Positions 22,626-35,011 of a stretch of 64,000 nucleotides of DNA are shown here, one piece after another (position 1 is the stretch's first letter; each line of letters begins with the position of its first letter). Position numbers and translations under genes: made by a program. The DNA lies in contig WFMF01000672.1 of assembly GCA_011033025.1 (NCBI GenBank), positions 1 through 64,000 of the forward strand, given 5' to 3'. The stretch is from Beroe forskalii. Lineage: Eukaryota > Ctenophora > Nuda > Beroida > Beroidae. A model generated the notes under the pieces. That model saw nothing but the letters and a program-made list of their open reading frames with translations. It was not told the DNA's origin and ran no database searches.

Positions 22626-24196
22626 TGCCTTGTGGGGAAATAAAAAAGCTCTCTGGAGCTTGTTATTTTGAATAATGGAGTGATTCGACTCATTCTCGAG
22701 ATTTTTGACGGTGTTACGCATACTATGCTATATGCAGCGCATACTAGAGCTTTCTTTCCTCTTTTCTTTGTATTGCCCACCATTCCGGCTTTGCCACCAC
22801 GCTCTCCAACTGTAATAATGACTGAGACTTTTGTTCATAAATACCATACCAGCTTCTTTACGTAGGCAAGATTTTTTAGAATTTCAATGGAGGCCAGAAA
22901 TGCAAAGAAAATTTAAATTATTTGAAGTTAATTTTGCCACTTTGATAGCGGTCAGTAGAATTCTATATTATAACACTGTGAGTAGTGTTAAATAAATTGA
23001 AATCATATCAAATTGATTGCTTCATTGAATAGAAAAAGGAGACTCACAGATGGACTGGGGAAAGGGAAACTCGGTCTTTTTTGTACGTTTGTATATACTT
23101 TAAATTGAAAGGGAGAGAAAAAGTTATACAATTTTGTGTTCTCAAGTTGGTGACATTTTGATATGAAAATATCATTCAATATAAAGGCCTTCTTGATAGA
23201 TATTGACATTTAAAAGATGCACCCGACACTGGTGCAGAAGTTACCACATCAAGAGAATGATGTCATGGGGTGGAGTGGATCAAAGAGTCGTGGTAAACTG
23301 GTAACGGGTGAATGTTGTAATACTTTAACTTACTTTTATACTTTTGTAGATTAGTTATCACTATAACTTGGGCCTTTTGTCGCTTTTAATTTATGTCTCG
23401 GTTTAATTTAATTTCTGTGTAAGTTTTTGAGTGGTTCATATATCTTTACAGGTTTATGAAACAACAGTTTCAATCGCTATTTTGAGCCATTTGAGCAATT
23501 GCTGAATGATGATGAACTTCAACAATCGTTTTTGGCACCAGCCACCAATTCACTCATCACCCCACATTCCAGACTGACTGAGTGTTTTATTAAGACTCAT
23601 ATTTTATTATGACTATTCAACAGTGCACTCAATACTTCCGCTTCTAACATATTCATTGGCTCCAGTGTAGCGCTCGTGTCCGGGGAAATAATATACTAAT
23701 ATATTATTTCCTGGCGGATAATAATATCGTGTTATTTCAGCTACCTACATATTATTTTCTAGCGTAGTTCGAGCAGAGATACGTACACTCCTGGAGGTCA
23801 TTATAAGGCACATTTAGACAGTTAAAGGTGATGACAGGCAGTGTCTCTTCCCTTCATCAGGTCCTCACTCACTCCTTCCATTTAACTCGAGTCGTGTTTT
23901 AGTATTTCAGCATACGCACTGGCATGTTGAGACATATTATACATATGATGCCTCTAATTGTACGTAGCAGTTTAAGGGCTGCATCGAGATGCATTAAATT
24001 AGAGTATATTTGCTGAGGCGAAGCCGAGTTTCGAATGGACGATATGAATCGAGCTGATGCACTATATTGTTTTATTATGAGATAAGCAGAATTTTATTCA
24101 GCATAAACACGAATAATTGCATGGGACAAGTGAGTGACATACGATTGTACATACGTTAGGTTTATTAATTTGTTTCATATTTAAGTATCTATAATA

Positions 24197-24474
24197 CAAA
24201 GTACCAAGTGGAACGATCGGGTTCCAACTCAAAGTTTCATGTACTTACGTAAGTACATTGTGATTTAGGTGGGAGTAAAGTACAATTTCTTTTTATTCTG
24301 TAATCGTGTATTCAATGTATACTAGATACCTACACTTAACACTTCACTCCAAACGTAAGTACATGAAACTTTGAGTTGGAGCCCGATAGTTTTACTTGGT
24401 ACTTTGTATTTCGCTCCTCGTTTCCTCGGAAACTTGTCGAGCACTGTCTCGCAGTTAGTTCCAGAACTTACTAG
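24197..24474. mobile_element. Inverted-repeat insertion flanked by a 15-bp direct repeat
   Basis: TAAGTATCTATAATA occurs at 24182-24196 and again at 24475-24489. Between them is a foldback: the left arm (ACAAAGTACCAAGT, then CAACTCAAAGTTTCATGTAC and TTACGT) is repeated in reverse at about 24348-24410. About 64 bp follow the right arm before the second direct repeat. No coding capacity. The long direct repeat resembles a retroposition target duplication; the foldback resembles a nonautonomous DNA element. The family is unclear. Confidence 0.6.
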
Positions 24475-24546
24475 TAAGTATCTATAATAAATATGTACTT
24501 GAACTTTGATGACTATTGAAGATGCTTAGCTTACGGTTGTGCTTAT

Positions 24547-24790
24547 TTAGTTATTTGACGGTTGCGACTTGTAGGCAATTCGTTCTACCAATTGATTCCA
24601 TTCTGGTAGTCTGCCATACATAGTAATCCTGTTGGCAACACCAATAGTGCTCCCGGCATATTGAGATATTGGTCCTCCTGGGAAGGTACGGGATTCGTTC
24701 CCATCCGCAGTAGCCCAGGCAACAGGGATCCCCCAGCGGGAGGTCCCGTGCTGGGGTTCTGTTTGGATCTCTTGTAGATCCATCCCCCCT
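24547..24790 (-). pseudogene. Possible LINE reverse-transcriptase tail remnant
   Basis: An open stretch encodes SRWGIPVAWATADGNESRTF and MYGRLPEWNQLVERIAY. The GRLPxWxxLV pattern resembles the C-terminal end of some non-LTR retrotransposon proteins. Short and isolated, so this is a weak call. Confidence 0.3.
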
Positions 24791-26334
24791 TTGAGTAGAA
24801 GGTAGTCTGCCGCTATATCCTTTGTCTGGATCTACAGTTTTAGACTTTTAGACCTAGAAAGCCACAACTCGTGTGGTGGTGCTGTACAATCAAATTTGAG
24901 GTTGATGCGGAGTAGAATTCCGAAAATATTCCCGATGTCAGTTTATTAAATCAGATTTATTTATTAAAATCAGCTTCTTTTATTTCGTCGTAGAGACTAT
25001 AATCATCATTAATAATCAGTTATGCAATTCACAAATCACCGCAGTGCTGGACTTATCACAAATCAAACATTGTCAGCCTACAACAACTCACATGTCACGA
25101 GTATGTGATATTTGCTTATAGTGTGATAATATTCGAATATTTTCTATTATTTTTATCCACGGAATACAGTAAGGTACTGAAGTGAAGAAGTCTGTTCACC
25201 AAGTCTTTATACTGTAGTTAGGAAGTAAAAAATGATAAAAAGGGGAAAATTTAATATCATGCTCATTGCTCATACCATGCTCATAGATTTATGCATTATG
25301 CAATTGTCAAATTGAATGCATGAAAGAGATTCCATGAATTTAATAAGAATTATACAAGTAATTAGTTTACAAGTTTATTAATAAAGTTATGTGATATAAC
25401 GGGACCACAAACAAGATAATGCGAAAAATACAATATGTTTTGCTTTGTGTTTTGTTTTCTATGCATTGAATCAAGAGTGGACTCGCCAACATCCGCACAC
25501 GGTGATGCCCTGAATCCACTGGGAGTATAGCCACGGGTTGTCTCTGACAGGGTTTGGATTTGTGTTGCCTTGAGTTGGTGGGTTAGAGGCCCATTTCAAT
25601 TTTTGGTTATAGACGTTTTTGTCGATTGAGTGTCTTCGTGAAATAACTGAGATTAAAGTTTATAGTTATTGACATAAATCTGTACTATCGATGTCGTTCC
25701 GATTATCGCATGATCGCCATTCAGATAGTACCGACGGCATGACCGGTCATCTGTAGAATACGTTTATTACTTACAATCGTGTTAAATATTTGAGTTATTA
25801 AAGAATTTGAATACTTCCTTTTTAATTTTTGGTATGACTTGTCTAGTAAGGAAGACCGATACAATATAACTGATGCATGAATAGTAACACCTGCCGTTGG
25901 GATTCTAAAATCTAAGCGAAGATTTATTTATTTGTCTTCTACACTTCAACTTCTAAATATGTCTATACTTCTATACAATACGGAGCTACAAAGTCACACC
26001 TTTCGAAGTTGTGAGAATCATCGATTTCTAGATTTTTGGAAAATTTTGACAACTATTCTTTTTAATTTTAGTTATATCATATAAATATAGGGCCGAGGAA
26101 TATTAATTTATTCACACTCTGCTCAGCAGATGAAACTTCCGCTTTCGCATGAAACTATAAACGAATACCGACGGCCTTGAAGTTTTAACATCAATTAAGT
26201 TATCACGCGGTAGTTTAGAATATTATGCCTAGTTTATGACTTGTCAGCTTTCATTGGTTCCTGATATTTCGGTCACTGAGAGACTTGACAAGCTTCTTGT
26301 GTCCATACCCAAATATCTCAACAGTAGCAAAGCG

Positions 26335-26658
26335 AAAGAATGCATCCCAAATAATATATTTTGCGAGTTTTATGCGGCTAACGCTACGTGAGTGAGTGTG
26401 TGTGTGTATTTGTTCCACCAGAGCTTTTTTAGCGTTTATATATTTTTCTTCTGTTATTATATATTTACGTTTTTTTCGTGGTTCAAACATAAACTTTATA
26501 CTTTTATACTTTTATATGACATATTTCCAGTGACACTGTTCAGTGACATTTTCCAATTTTCCAACTCTCTAATAACGGCTTTCACTGTCAGTGGCTCTTT
26601 CTCGTGACATAGCTCAGCATTGACATTTTTCCGTGACAGCTCACAGTTTGCTCAGGCT
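26335..26658 (+). promoter_or_regulatory. Upstream/5' region of the cysteine-rich gene, duplicated downstream
   Basis: This segment (TTTTGCGAGTTTTATGCGGC, GTTCCACCAGAGCTTT, CCAGTGACACTGT, TCCGTGACAGCTCACAGTTT) is repeated in the same orientation at 28565-28955 at roughly 80 percent identity. It ends just before the ATG, so it probably spans promoter and 5' untranslated region. Confidence 0.65.
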
Positions 26659-28256
26659 ATGCACCCCGTGAGACTCCTACTCCCATGTCTCATCCTCCTC
26701 CTGTCACTGGACTCCGTGCACGGAGGTGTCAAGTGTCTGAGGTGCAGGAGGTTCGGAAAAAGGACTACAAGAGGGTCAAGACCACCTCAAAACGTAAAGT
26801 GACATCATCTTCGTGAAGATAAATCTCGGGATCTATTGCACCACCTCAAAAGCACGAATGAAACACTTGTACCAAAAGTACCTACCACATGTTCATTCAT
26901 TGTTCAGATAGAGAAATTTACATCCGAGAAAAACGATTGCTTCATTCATTGATTTTTGTCACCAAATTATTCCTCCATGGCTATAAAAAACTCATTTCAA
27001 TAGGTTATTAATAACTTCTTTTCCTCATATATTCCCATTATCTCATTATAACGAGTCTTCCACCCCCTCATTTCCCACCTCAAAACGGACGTAGAGAGTT
27101 GTGTCTCAACATTGGAAGAGTGCGAGCATGGGAAGTGCTACTCTCTCACGTACTTCAACGTTACTGCCGGAACCAGATTTGAGGTTAGGAGGTATATTGT
27201 AAAGATTTGAGGTTAAATTATAGAGATTTGAGGACACAGATTATAGAGATTAGAGATATCACTGTGAATTTTACTGAGTTGATTCACTGAGCTGCTGATT
27301 TTCATTAACATTGCCTTTTCTAATTCCCTATCGCCCTTCTAAACGTCTCCCCTGATAATTAGGTATGAGACAAAAAATAAATTTCTCTTATACGGACACT
27401 TTAGTCGAGACCACTATTCATTGCAACTTCGCAGGTTCGCGGACTGTTTGGGCAAGAAAGGATCCTCGGTTACTGGAAAGAAAAATGGATAGTCAACAAA
27501 ATCAAGGTATGGAAGGTGAAGTGGATGATTTCCAAGATTTTTACACGTGCGATGTGAAGACATAGCAACAACAGGCAGGACATACTGGAATGTGCAGATG
27601 GGTAAGTCAGTGTGAGAACTAAAATCTGACCAAATTTAACTATTATTTAAGTCCACTCCGCTAAACAGTGTTAACTCTGACACCTGTTCACTCTGACTCA
27701 ATCTTTAATTTGGAATCTGACTCCAGTTGATTTTGACACCAGTTTATTCCACATTCTGACACCATTTTGTAAACTTGTAGGATTGTACACTCTGACAACC
27801 AGCGTCAGTTGGTTTCTATTATTTATTTTTAAACCTTGTTAACCTTAACTCCAATCTACAATTTGACTCCCAGTTGATTTTGACTGACTATTCGTTTCTG
27901 ACAACATTTTGTAAGATTGTAATTACATCAGCTTTTCCTCGAAGCCTTGATACCATATTTCAATGAATATAATGGCCTGATATAACGGATGTTGATTACT
28001 AATATTTTGGCACTTCAGGACCGTTATTGACGAAACAGGAAAAATGGAATGCCCGGCTATCAACTGTACCTCCACCTACACAGTCCCAGACTCTGACACC
28101 AACACAACCACCGCCATAGTTGATGAAGGGATGCAAGACACAGGGTGCAATACCACCAACCAAGGGTATCGTCCTCCAGTATCAGCAAGTGATTCGAACT
28201 GTCTTCATTTGTTGTCAAATGTTGTCATTTTGAGCCTCCTACTGTCGACTTATTGA
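26659..28256 (+). CDS. Small secreted, probably GPI-anchored cysteine-rich protein (Ly6/uPAR-like candidate)
   Basis: Exon 1 (26659-26793) encodes a signal peptide (MHPVRLLLPCLILLLSLDS) and then VKCLRC, the L-x-C-x-x-C start typical of three-finger Ly6/uPAR domains; donor AAC/GTAAAG. Exon 2 (27097 to 27183 or 27194) encodes SCVSTLEECEHGKCYSLTYF and NVTAGTRFE. Two short middle exons around 27435-27602 are likely (ADCLGKKGSS; DILECADG before GG/GTAAGT), but their limits are not settled. The last exon (about 28019-28256) encodes TVIDETGKMECPAINCTSTY, GCNTTN (compare the terminal C-N of Ly6) and a hydrophobic C-terminus (CLHLLSNVVILSLLLSTY) without a cytoplasmic tail, as expected for a GPI signal. 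The family call rests on cysteine spacing and architecture only. Confidence 0.55.
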
Positions 28257-28329
28257 AGGTATAGACACAAGCATTAGATGACTGTGATGACAAATCAAAC
28301 CGCGGACTTTTCACGTCTCGACACTTTAA

Positions 28330-28460
28330 CTCGTAATATTTCACCTCTAGACAAAGGTTAGAGACTGGGTTAGAGTTAAGGCGTAGGGTTAGATGAATAA
28401 GCCAATGGTTAATAGGCGTAAGGCAAGGTTAGATTTTTGGTTAGGGTCTTAGGGCTGGAA
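28330..28460. repeat. Degenerate TTAGGG/TTAGRG-rich stretch
   Basis: Repeated GGTTAGAG, AGGGTTAGA, GGTTAGGG elements in a GTTAG-rich context. It looks like decayed telomere-type or element-internal repeat, as in the other small elements of this window. Confidence 0.4.
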
Positions 28461-28564
28461 GAGTCGTGAGGTGAAATGTCGGGCTCCCTTGACAAAGTAT
28501 GGGTGCAGCATATCTTGCAACACCATCTATGGCACCTAGGTACCATTAACTCCTTGAGAAAGGA

Positions 28565-28957
28565 GGTATCCCAAATAATATTCAAGGATATATTTTGCAT
28601 AATCTCATTAAGAAAGAATGTATCCCGAATAACATATTTAGCAAGTTTTATGCGGCTAGCTTTTATGAAACTAGCCGCTAAAGTACGTGGATATTTCTGT
28701 ATTTGTATAATTGTTCCACCAGAGCTTTCTTATTTCTTTTCGTGTTTATATATTATTTTTCTTCTGTATCATACATTTGGGGTTTTCTTTATGGCTCAAA
28801 CATAAACTAAAATGGACGTGTCTTTGATGGCTTTGTATGATATTTTTCCAGTGACACTGTACAGTGACATTTTCCAATTTTCCAATGACGTGTCCAGTGA
28901 CTCTCTCGTGACCTAGTTCAGCATTGACATTTTCCGTGACAGCTCACAGTTTGCTCG
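28565..28957 (+). repeat. Second copy of the promoter/5' region
   Basis: Direct repeat of 26335-26658. It ends at CACAGTTTGCTC, exactly where the first copy meets the coding exon, but no matching coding exon follows. Either a truncated tandem gene copy or an element whose end coincides with that point. Confidence 0.75.
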
Positions 28958-28959
28958 CA

Positions 28960-29345
28960 TCAATAGATCAATAAATTAAGGGTATATTTTCCAATTAGGT
29001 AGTTCAAGTTTAACCTGGAATAACCACTGGTATGGCCACAAATAGATAAATTCCAACAGATCACCACTCACAGAAGGTGGAAACCTCAAATTTGATGCTC
29101 ACTAGGCCTTCTGTCAGGAGAGGGAGGCTCAAAAGTGGTGAAAAATAGGCCAAAATTGGATTTTAAAGGGGGGGGGGGGGGTAAGTACTCCAATTAGCCA
29201 CAAAAAGTGGCAAATATTGAGAAAAGTAATTTAATACTTGAAGCCTTGAAACAAATCCCATCGTTGAGGTGATATGTTGAGTAGTAAAACCCAGTTGGGC
29301 TGAGGAAGTTTCCTCATGTAGTTTCCTCATGTAGGCTTATAAGCC
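28960..29345. other. No gene seen; poly-G run
   Basis: Non-coding, with a 14-G run near 29168 and a duplicated GTTTCCTCATGTAG pair near 29320, just before the GAAACA array. Confidence 0.5.
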
Positions 29346-29960
29346 GTAGATACTAAAAGCAGGAACTAGCGAAACCACCCCGAAACAAGCCGAAACAAGC
29401 GGAACGACCCGAAACCACCAGACTTAAAAACCTTCCGAGCAAGCCGAAACAAGGCGAAACAGGCCAAACAACCCGAAACCCCGAAACAAGCGAAACAAGA
29501 AACGGCCCGAAACAAAGCGAGGTCAGCGAAACGGCGAACAAGCAGTTTTGTATTTTCCACTTGTTTCGGCTTGTTTATTTGTTTGATTCTTGTTTGGGGG
29601 TTTTCCCCTTTTTCCCTTATCGACAGAAAAAAAAAAAAACCCCGAATAAACCCCGAATCCCCAATTTTTTTAAAAACCGGGAACCCCGAAAAAAAATTCA
29701 CCCAAACAACCCGGTACCCGAAAAAAAGCCAATAAACCCAAAACAAGCGCTCCCGAAAACCCGAAAAAAACGAACAACCGAAACAAAGGGTTTGCATTTT
29801 CCACTTGTTTCCGGCTTGTTTCGCGGGGGCCCTTTTTTTCCCTTTGTTCGGGTTCTGGGCACCTTTCCTTTCGCTTGTTTCGGTTCGTTATTTCCATTTT
29901 TCGCGTTTTTTTTCGGTAAATCAACCGAATCAACGATTCAACCAGTCAATATCAAACGAA
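29346..29960. repeat. CGAAACAAG / GAATCAACC array, copy 1
   Basis: Begins GTAGATACTAAAAGCAGGAA and continues with CGAAACAAGC, CGAAACCACC units. The same start occurs in reverse at 63318-63442, so this is a defined repeat family. From about 29590 the array shows stretched homopolymers, marking a drop in sequence quality. Confidence 0.85.
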
Positions 29961-29999
29961 ATCAATCAAGCCGGCCTGATCAACCCGGAAAAAAGTGTC

Positions 30000-30715
30000 G
30001 GTAAAAGTGAATAAACCCTAAAATTATGGAACATCTTAGGTTTTATTTTCATTTGTAGAAATATGTTCTCCTGTCATCCTATCCCCTTGAGATGTGTATA
30101 CACAAATCTAAAATCTTATGAACTTATAATTGCATCTCCTTTTCATGATAGGCGACTTTATTACTCCAATCCCCAACTCATTCGCTCATTTTACCTGTCG
30201 CTATTAATGAAACACTACTGCATTACACTGCACATATTTGTATATTATGCATATCCTGATCTCACAGATCTCTATTTTTCTATTTTTCCTTTCAACTAAC
30301 TATTAGTATTTAGAGTTGACTGCGGATCCTTATTAGCACTTCCGTACTGTAGTATGTGATAAAATACTCTGGCTACGTTATCTCGCCACCACATTCATCA
30401 CCACCTATTCTTGATAACTGATCAACTGTGTGACTGATAATTACATAATAACATGTCTCGAGGAGGTCGAATGTTTTTCAGGTTCTATCACTCGTTGCTC
30501 ATTAAGGCACGGTACTTAACAGTCTTGATTTGCTAACAGTCATCAAATTATGACAATTACTCAATTATGATCTTTCTCAAGCTGACAACAAAATGATACT
30601 AATGATGTCCTTATTCGTGGTAAAATTGATCATTTTAAATGCAACGTCATTAATCATTATAATTAATCATGTTATTCCCTTAATTTGCAACAAAATGAAA
30701 TGCAACTCACAATTT
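30000..30715. other. AT-rich, no gene
   Basis: Base-call quality looks normal again here. No exon or element end recognised. Confidence 0.45.
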
Positions 30716-31020
30716 TGGAAAAAAAATTATTTTGGGTCGTTTCATTCTATTTGCTTTCTCATAAATTTGGGTTTTTAAAGTTAGATTTTACAAAAATTTA
30801 GGGTTTATTATCGTATCATCGTCTCCGTTTTTGCCCAAAATGCCCGACTTAATTGGAAAATAATAAACAAATTTTCCCCTGATATCAATTCATTCTTTTA
30901 CCGGGCAATTTGGGCTGGGGAATCCCTTTGAATGCTTTTGAGTTTTGTTTTTCCAAAAGCTAAAGGGGAATAAGATGAACTAAACGATGGGATAAGTGCA
31001 CGGGGCCAGGCAATGAACTT

Positions 31021-32120
31021 TGTGCAACGAAATGAAGGATTCTCACGCAACCAATGACACATTAAACATTTTCCCCTTTTCCCCGAATGCCGGGGTTTGG
31101 CCCCCGCGAACAATGGCCAAAATTATTTTCCGAAAGGTGGGCATATTTTTTGTGCGACTTTTATTTTGGCATCTCCCCCCAAAAACTTCCCTCATTTCAA
31201 AAAAATTTGATTTTTGTTGTAATTTTATGATTGTTTTTTAAAGGATCAAATTTAAATTTGGGGCCCAAGAAAATGATGCAATCTGGTTTTTTAAAACTTA
31301 GGGGCAAAAATGTTACATGCATGGTTTCAAAATTCAAAAACCCGTTGTCCCTCTTTTGGGCTTGGTGCCCTTAGCTCTAATTTATGGTCTTCATTGGTCA
31401 GTAAAAACTTAAGTAGTTTAAGGGGCCCCGGGGGGATTTTTCTACAAGAATAAACAAAATTTTTATGTTTTTACTATATTTCCCCATTTCTCTTGAGATT
31501 AAAAACCCCCAAAAAATTTTATAATTTCCCGGGTAGGATCTTTCTTTCTTTTTTTTCCTTTTTTCAATCTGATCCCCTCCCCCAGATTTATGAAGATACA
31601 ATTTAGTAAAGAGCTTGAACTTGGGGTCGGGGTCGCCCTGCTCAACTCCAAAATCATTAAATGTCATTTTGATTTTTTTAAAAACAACTCAGTGGTCAAT
31701 CCATGTTTAAAAGTGAATAATAGTGCTTTTTTTCTCCAAACCCCCTCTTTCATTGGGTGTCATTTTTTCCACAAAATTTTTTTCTTTTAAAATTCGAAGA
31801 AACCAAAATTTCCCCTTTTTAGAAACAAAATTTTCAAAAAAATCCGAGAATGAATAGGTTTGGGTAATGGAAAATCCCGTCGTTTGCCCAGAATAGAAAA
31901 TCTCCCCAAAAAATTTGCTTCATATTATAAAGTAAAGTATGGATTGGGGATTTTTGAGCGGGGCTGGAGGGTGGGCCTTTCCCTGAGGGAAATTTTAAAA
32001 TTTTTACTTTCACAAAAGTGAAATAGCCCATTAAAAATTAACTTCAACATGTGGGGGGATGGAATTAAAATTGTACTACAGTTATCAAACTTTTACCTGG
32101 GCTTTCCTTGAATTCCAAAT
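31021..32120 (+). repeat. Dispersed 1.1-1.3 kb repeat, corrupted copy
   Basis: Same order of landmarks as 54651-55925: GAAATGAAGGATTCTCACGC at the start, ACAAGAATAAACAAA, CCAGAATAGAAAATCT, GGGCTTTCCTTGAATTC at the end, then directly into a GAATCAACC/CGAAACA array. About 180 bp shorter than the clean copy, mostly through scattered base losses. Confidence 0.85.
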
Positions 32121-32710
32121 TTTTGTGTTGATTCGGGGTTTTTTGGGGTTGATTTGCTTTTTTCGTTACCCTTGTTTTGGGGAGTTTGGGGTTTTTTTCA
32201 AATTTTGGGAAAAAAGGCGAAATTTTTTGGGGTTCGTTGTTTCGGGTTGATTCCCTTTTTTCCTTTTTCGCCTTTTTTTTGCTTGTTTTTCTTTTTCGGG
32301 GAAACAAATTGCCCAAAAAAAAATAACTGAAAAAAATCCGAAAAAAAAATCAAGGCCCCAATCGCCGAATCGCAAGAACTCAACAGTTTGCATTTTTCCC
32401 TTTGTTTCGGGTTTTGGTTCCTTTTTTTCCTTGTTTCGTTTTCGCCCTTTTTCGGGAACGCGCCCGAAAAAACCCCCAAACAATTTTAAAAACTGGGGCC
32501 CGCCGAAACAAAATGAAAAACAAACAACGAAACAAAAACAAACGCTTTTTCGGGTTGTTTCGGGATCCCTTTTTCTTTTTTCCTTTTTGTTTCGCTGTTG
32601 GGGTTTTTTCGGCCGTTTCGCCTTGTTTCGCTTTTTTGGAAGGTTTTGGGTTGGTTGGGGTTTGGGTCGTTCCTTTTGGCTTGTTTCTTTTTCCTGCCGC
32701 GATCTAAAAA
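32121..32710. repeat. CGAAACAAG array, copy 2 (corrupted)
   Basis: Degraded units of GTTTCGGGTTG / CGAAACAA following the dispersed repeat, as at 55920-56220. The clean copies show what the units should be. Confidence 0.75.
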
Positions 32711-34911
32711 ACATCCACCGCAAGCTGGACGGGTTTAAGGGGGTTAATGGGGTTTTGGGCAATTTTTTTTTCCTAGGCTAGAAAAAGGAAGGCTGAGACT
32801 TTGCTTATTTTTGGGAAAGCCCATTTTCCCCCCAAAAATACCAGGGGGTTAATGTAAAAAATGGCGTTTTGGGAAACCCAGGGCTGCATTTTTTTTAAAA
32901 TACAAACTCAGCAATGACCAACCCCTTTAGAGAACATACCAAGAACTTTTCATTTTATAGTCTTGAAAAAATGAAAAACAGAAGCTGTTTTTAATAACTA
33001 AATCTGATTTTGAAAGGGGCACGGGGAAATTTTTTTGGGAATTCACTAGTCCCCTAAAAAATTTTAAAAACTTAAAAATTTGAAAAACAAATTTAAAATG
33101 AAATAATTTCATACAAATTTTTGATATACGTAAGGATATATTTACTTAAAAAATTTTAAAAACCAAAAAACTTAAATTTATCTAAAACTACCAAAATACA
33201 GAAATTATGAAAAAAAAGGAAGAAACAATACTAAAAAACATTAAATACGAAATGATTAGAGAATAGGGAAAATTTTGTTAAACTATTGGGAAAAAACATA
33301 TGCAATTTTAAATGGTTAAAAAAAAATTTTTCCCCAAAAAAATTTGTTAAACATTTTTTTGTTATCACTGGGCTGCATTTCAACTTTTCAACCAGATTTT
33401 AACCAAAATGTAAATGACCAAAGGGACGAATTTTTTTTTAATTCGCCAAATGGTGAAACCAACACCAATAAATTTCAAAGGTTGTTCTGTTTTAAGGGGA
33501 ACACCCTTTTTTGAGCACCAAAAAATTTCAGAATGTTTTTGATAAAAAAGTTGGATTTGTAACCCCCCTGGTTTGGGTGACATTTTTGTCTTTTTGGTTT
33601 CCCGTTGTCACACCCAAACCCGCGGGGTTACTAGACCAACTCCAACGGTTTTGGGAATTTAAGTTTATGTTTGAACCCATTTTACTTAAAGGCAGTTTGG
33701 ACCCAGTTTGCCCAAGCCCCGTTTTCAATTGTTTTATAAATTGATATATTTTTTAAATTTCCAAAAATCACCCCCTATGAACTCATGCTAAATTAAAAAA
33801 AGATTAATTTCACGATCAGTCTATTTGAACCATTTCCATCCCCGTCGAAAACCCTTAAAAACTTTTTTAAATTTTAAAAAAAGTGTTTGCCATGCCTTAT
33901 AGCAACCAGTCTTTTTCATGCAGAGTCGTATTTAAACCATTTCAACAATCGTAAAAACCAAAAATATAAATTTTTTCAAAATCATTTCACAAAACGTCCG
34001 CGTAAACCCTTTTTGCCACTTTTCCCATGTATTTTTCCATCCTAGTCACGGGAGACATGGAAAAACCCATATCAGTTCACATCGTATCACAGAATAGCCC
34101 AAAAGTTTTTTTCGTCATAAACGAATTTTAACCATTTTTTCATTAAATTTTGATGCTTCATGCAAACCCCACCGATCACCTTGGGAAAATATTTTTATAG
34201 TTAAAATTGAGGTCTAAAAAAAATATCGACTTAAAAAAAATTATCCGATGAAAACTTCAGTTAAAAAGATGTTCAAAAAATAGAAAAAAGATTTTTTCGC
34301 AAATATTTTTTAGTGGTTTTACCATTTTGATGACTTTCCCCAAAAAAGGCCCCATTTTTACCAAACATTTCCGCCCAGTAGAACATACTTTTGACCGGTC
34401 TCCTCAAAAAACTTGGTACATCTCCTGTTTCCGTTTTTACCATAATTTTAAAAGATTTTTACCAAATTAGAAAATCGCATTATTCGATGAAAATCGAAAT
34501 TTAACCATATGATTTTCTGAAAGTTTTAAATTTTTTAAAAAAACTCTGAAAATCAGAGAGCATCTCCTTCCTTCTTTTTGGAAAATGCGCCTGAAAAGGC
34601 CTATTTTCCAAAAAGCAAAAAATTCCAAAGAGATCATAGTGACGGAAATGATCACCTGAACCAAGCCTATAACATTTTCCCATCTTGATCAACAAAAACC
34701 CCCGATCATTTCATTTGTCTCGACATTCGGCTTTCCCAAAATTTTCTCCCAATTATCATTTATTTTTAACCCAACATTTTCAAATTAATTACACCCTGCC
34801 ATTTTTTTTTCGTTTTTAAACATAACTCCCTTTAGGGAGGTTTTTTTTCCCCCTTTTCGGGGAAATTTTTAATCCCCAAACCCCCCCCCCTTTTTTAAAA
34901 ACCCCGATTTT

Positions 34912-35011
34912 NNNNNNNNNNNNNNNNNNNNNNNNNNNNNNNNNNNNNNNNNNNNNNNNNNNNNNNNNNNNNNNNNNNNNNNNNNNNNNNNNNNNNNNNN
35001 NNNNNNNNNNN
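34912..35011. other. Assembly gap (100 N)
   Basis: Exactly 100 N, the usual placeholder for a gap of unknown size. Confidence 0.99.

Larger units (their letters stand above)
22630..26334. other. Intergenic region with small repeats
   Basis: No gene recognised. It holds an AT hairpin at about 23674-23702 (GGAAATAATAT / ATATTATTTCC arms), the inverted-repeat element at 24197-24474, and a possible LINE remnant at 24547-24790. Confidence 0.5.

Noticed and set aside
29366-32781. Several 80-200 codon frames rich in Lys, Asn, Gln, Phe and Pro
   Set aside because: They lie in CGAAACAAG arrays and the low-quality tract; they appear on both strands with complementary composition and no domain.
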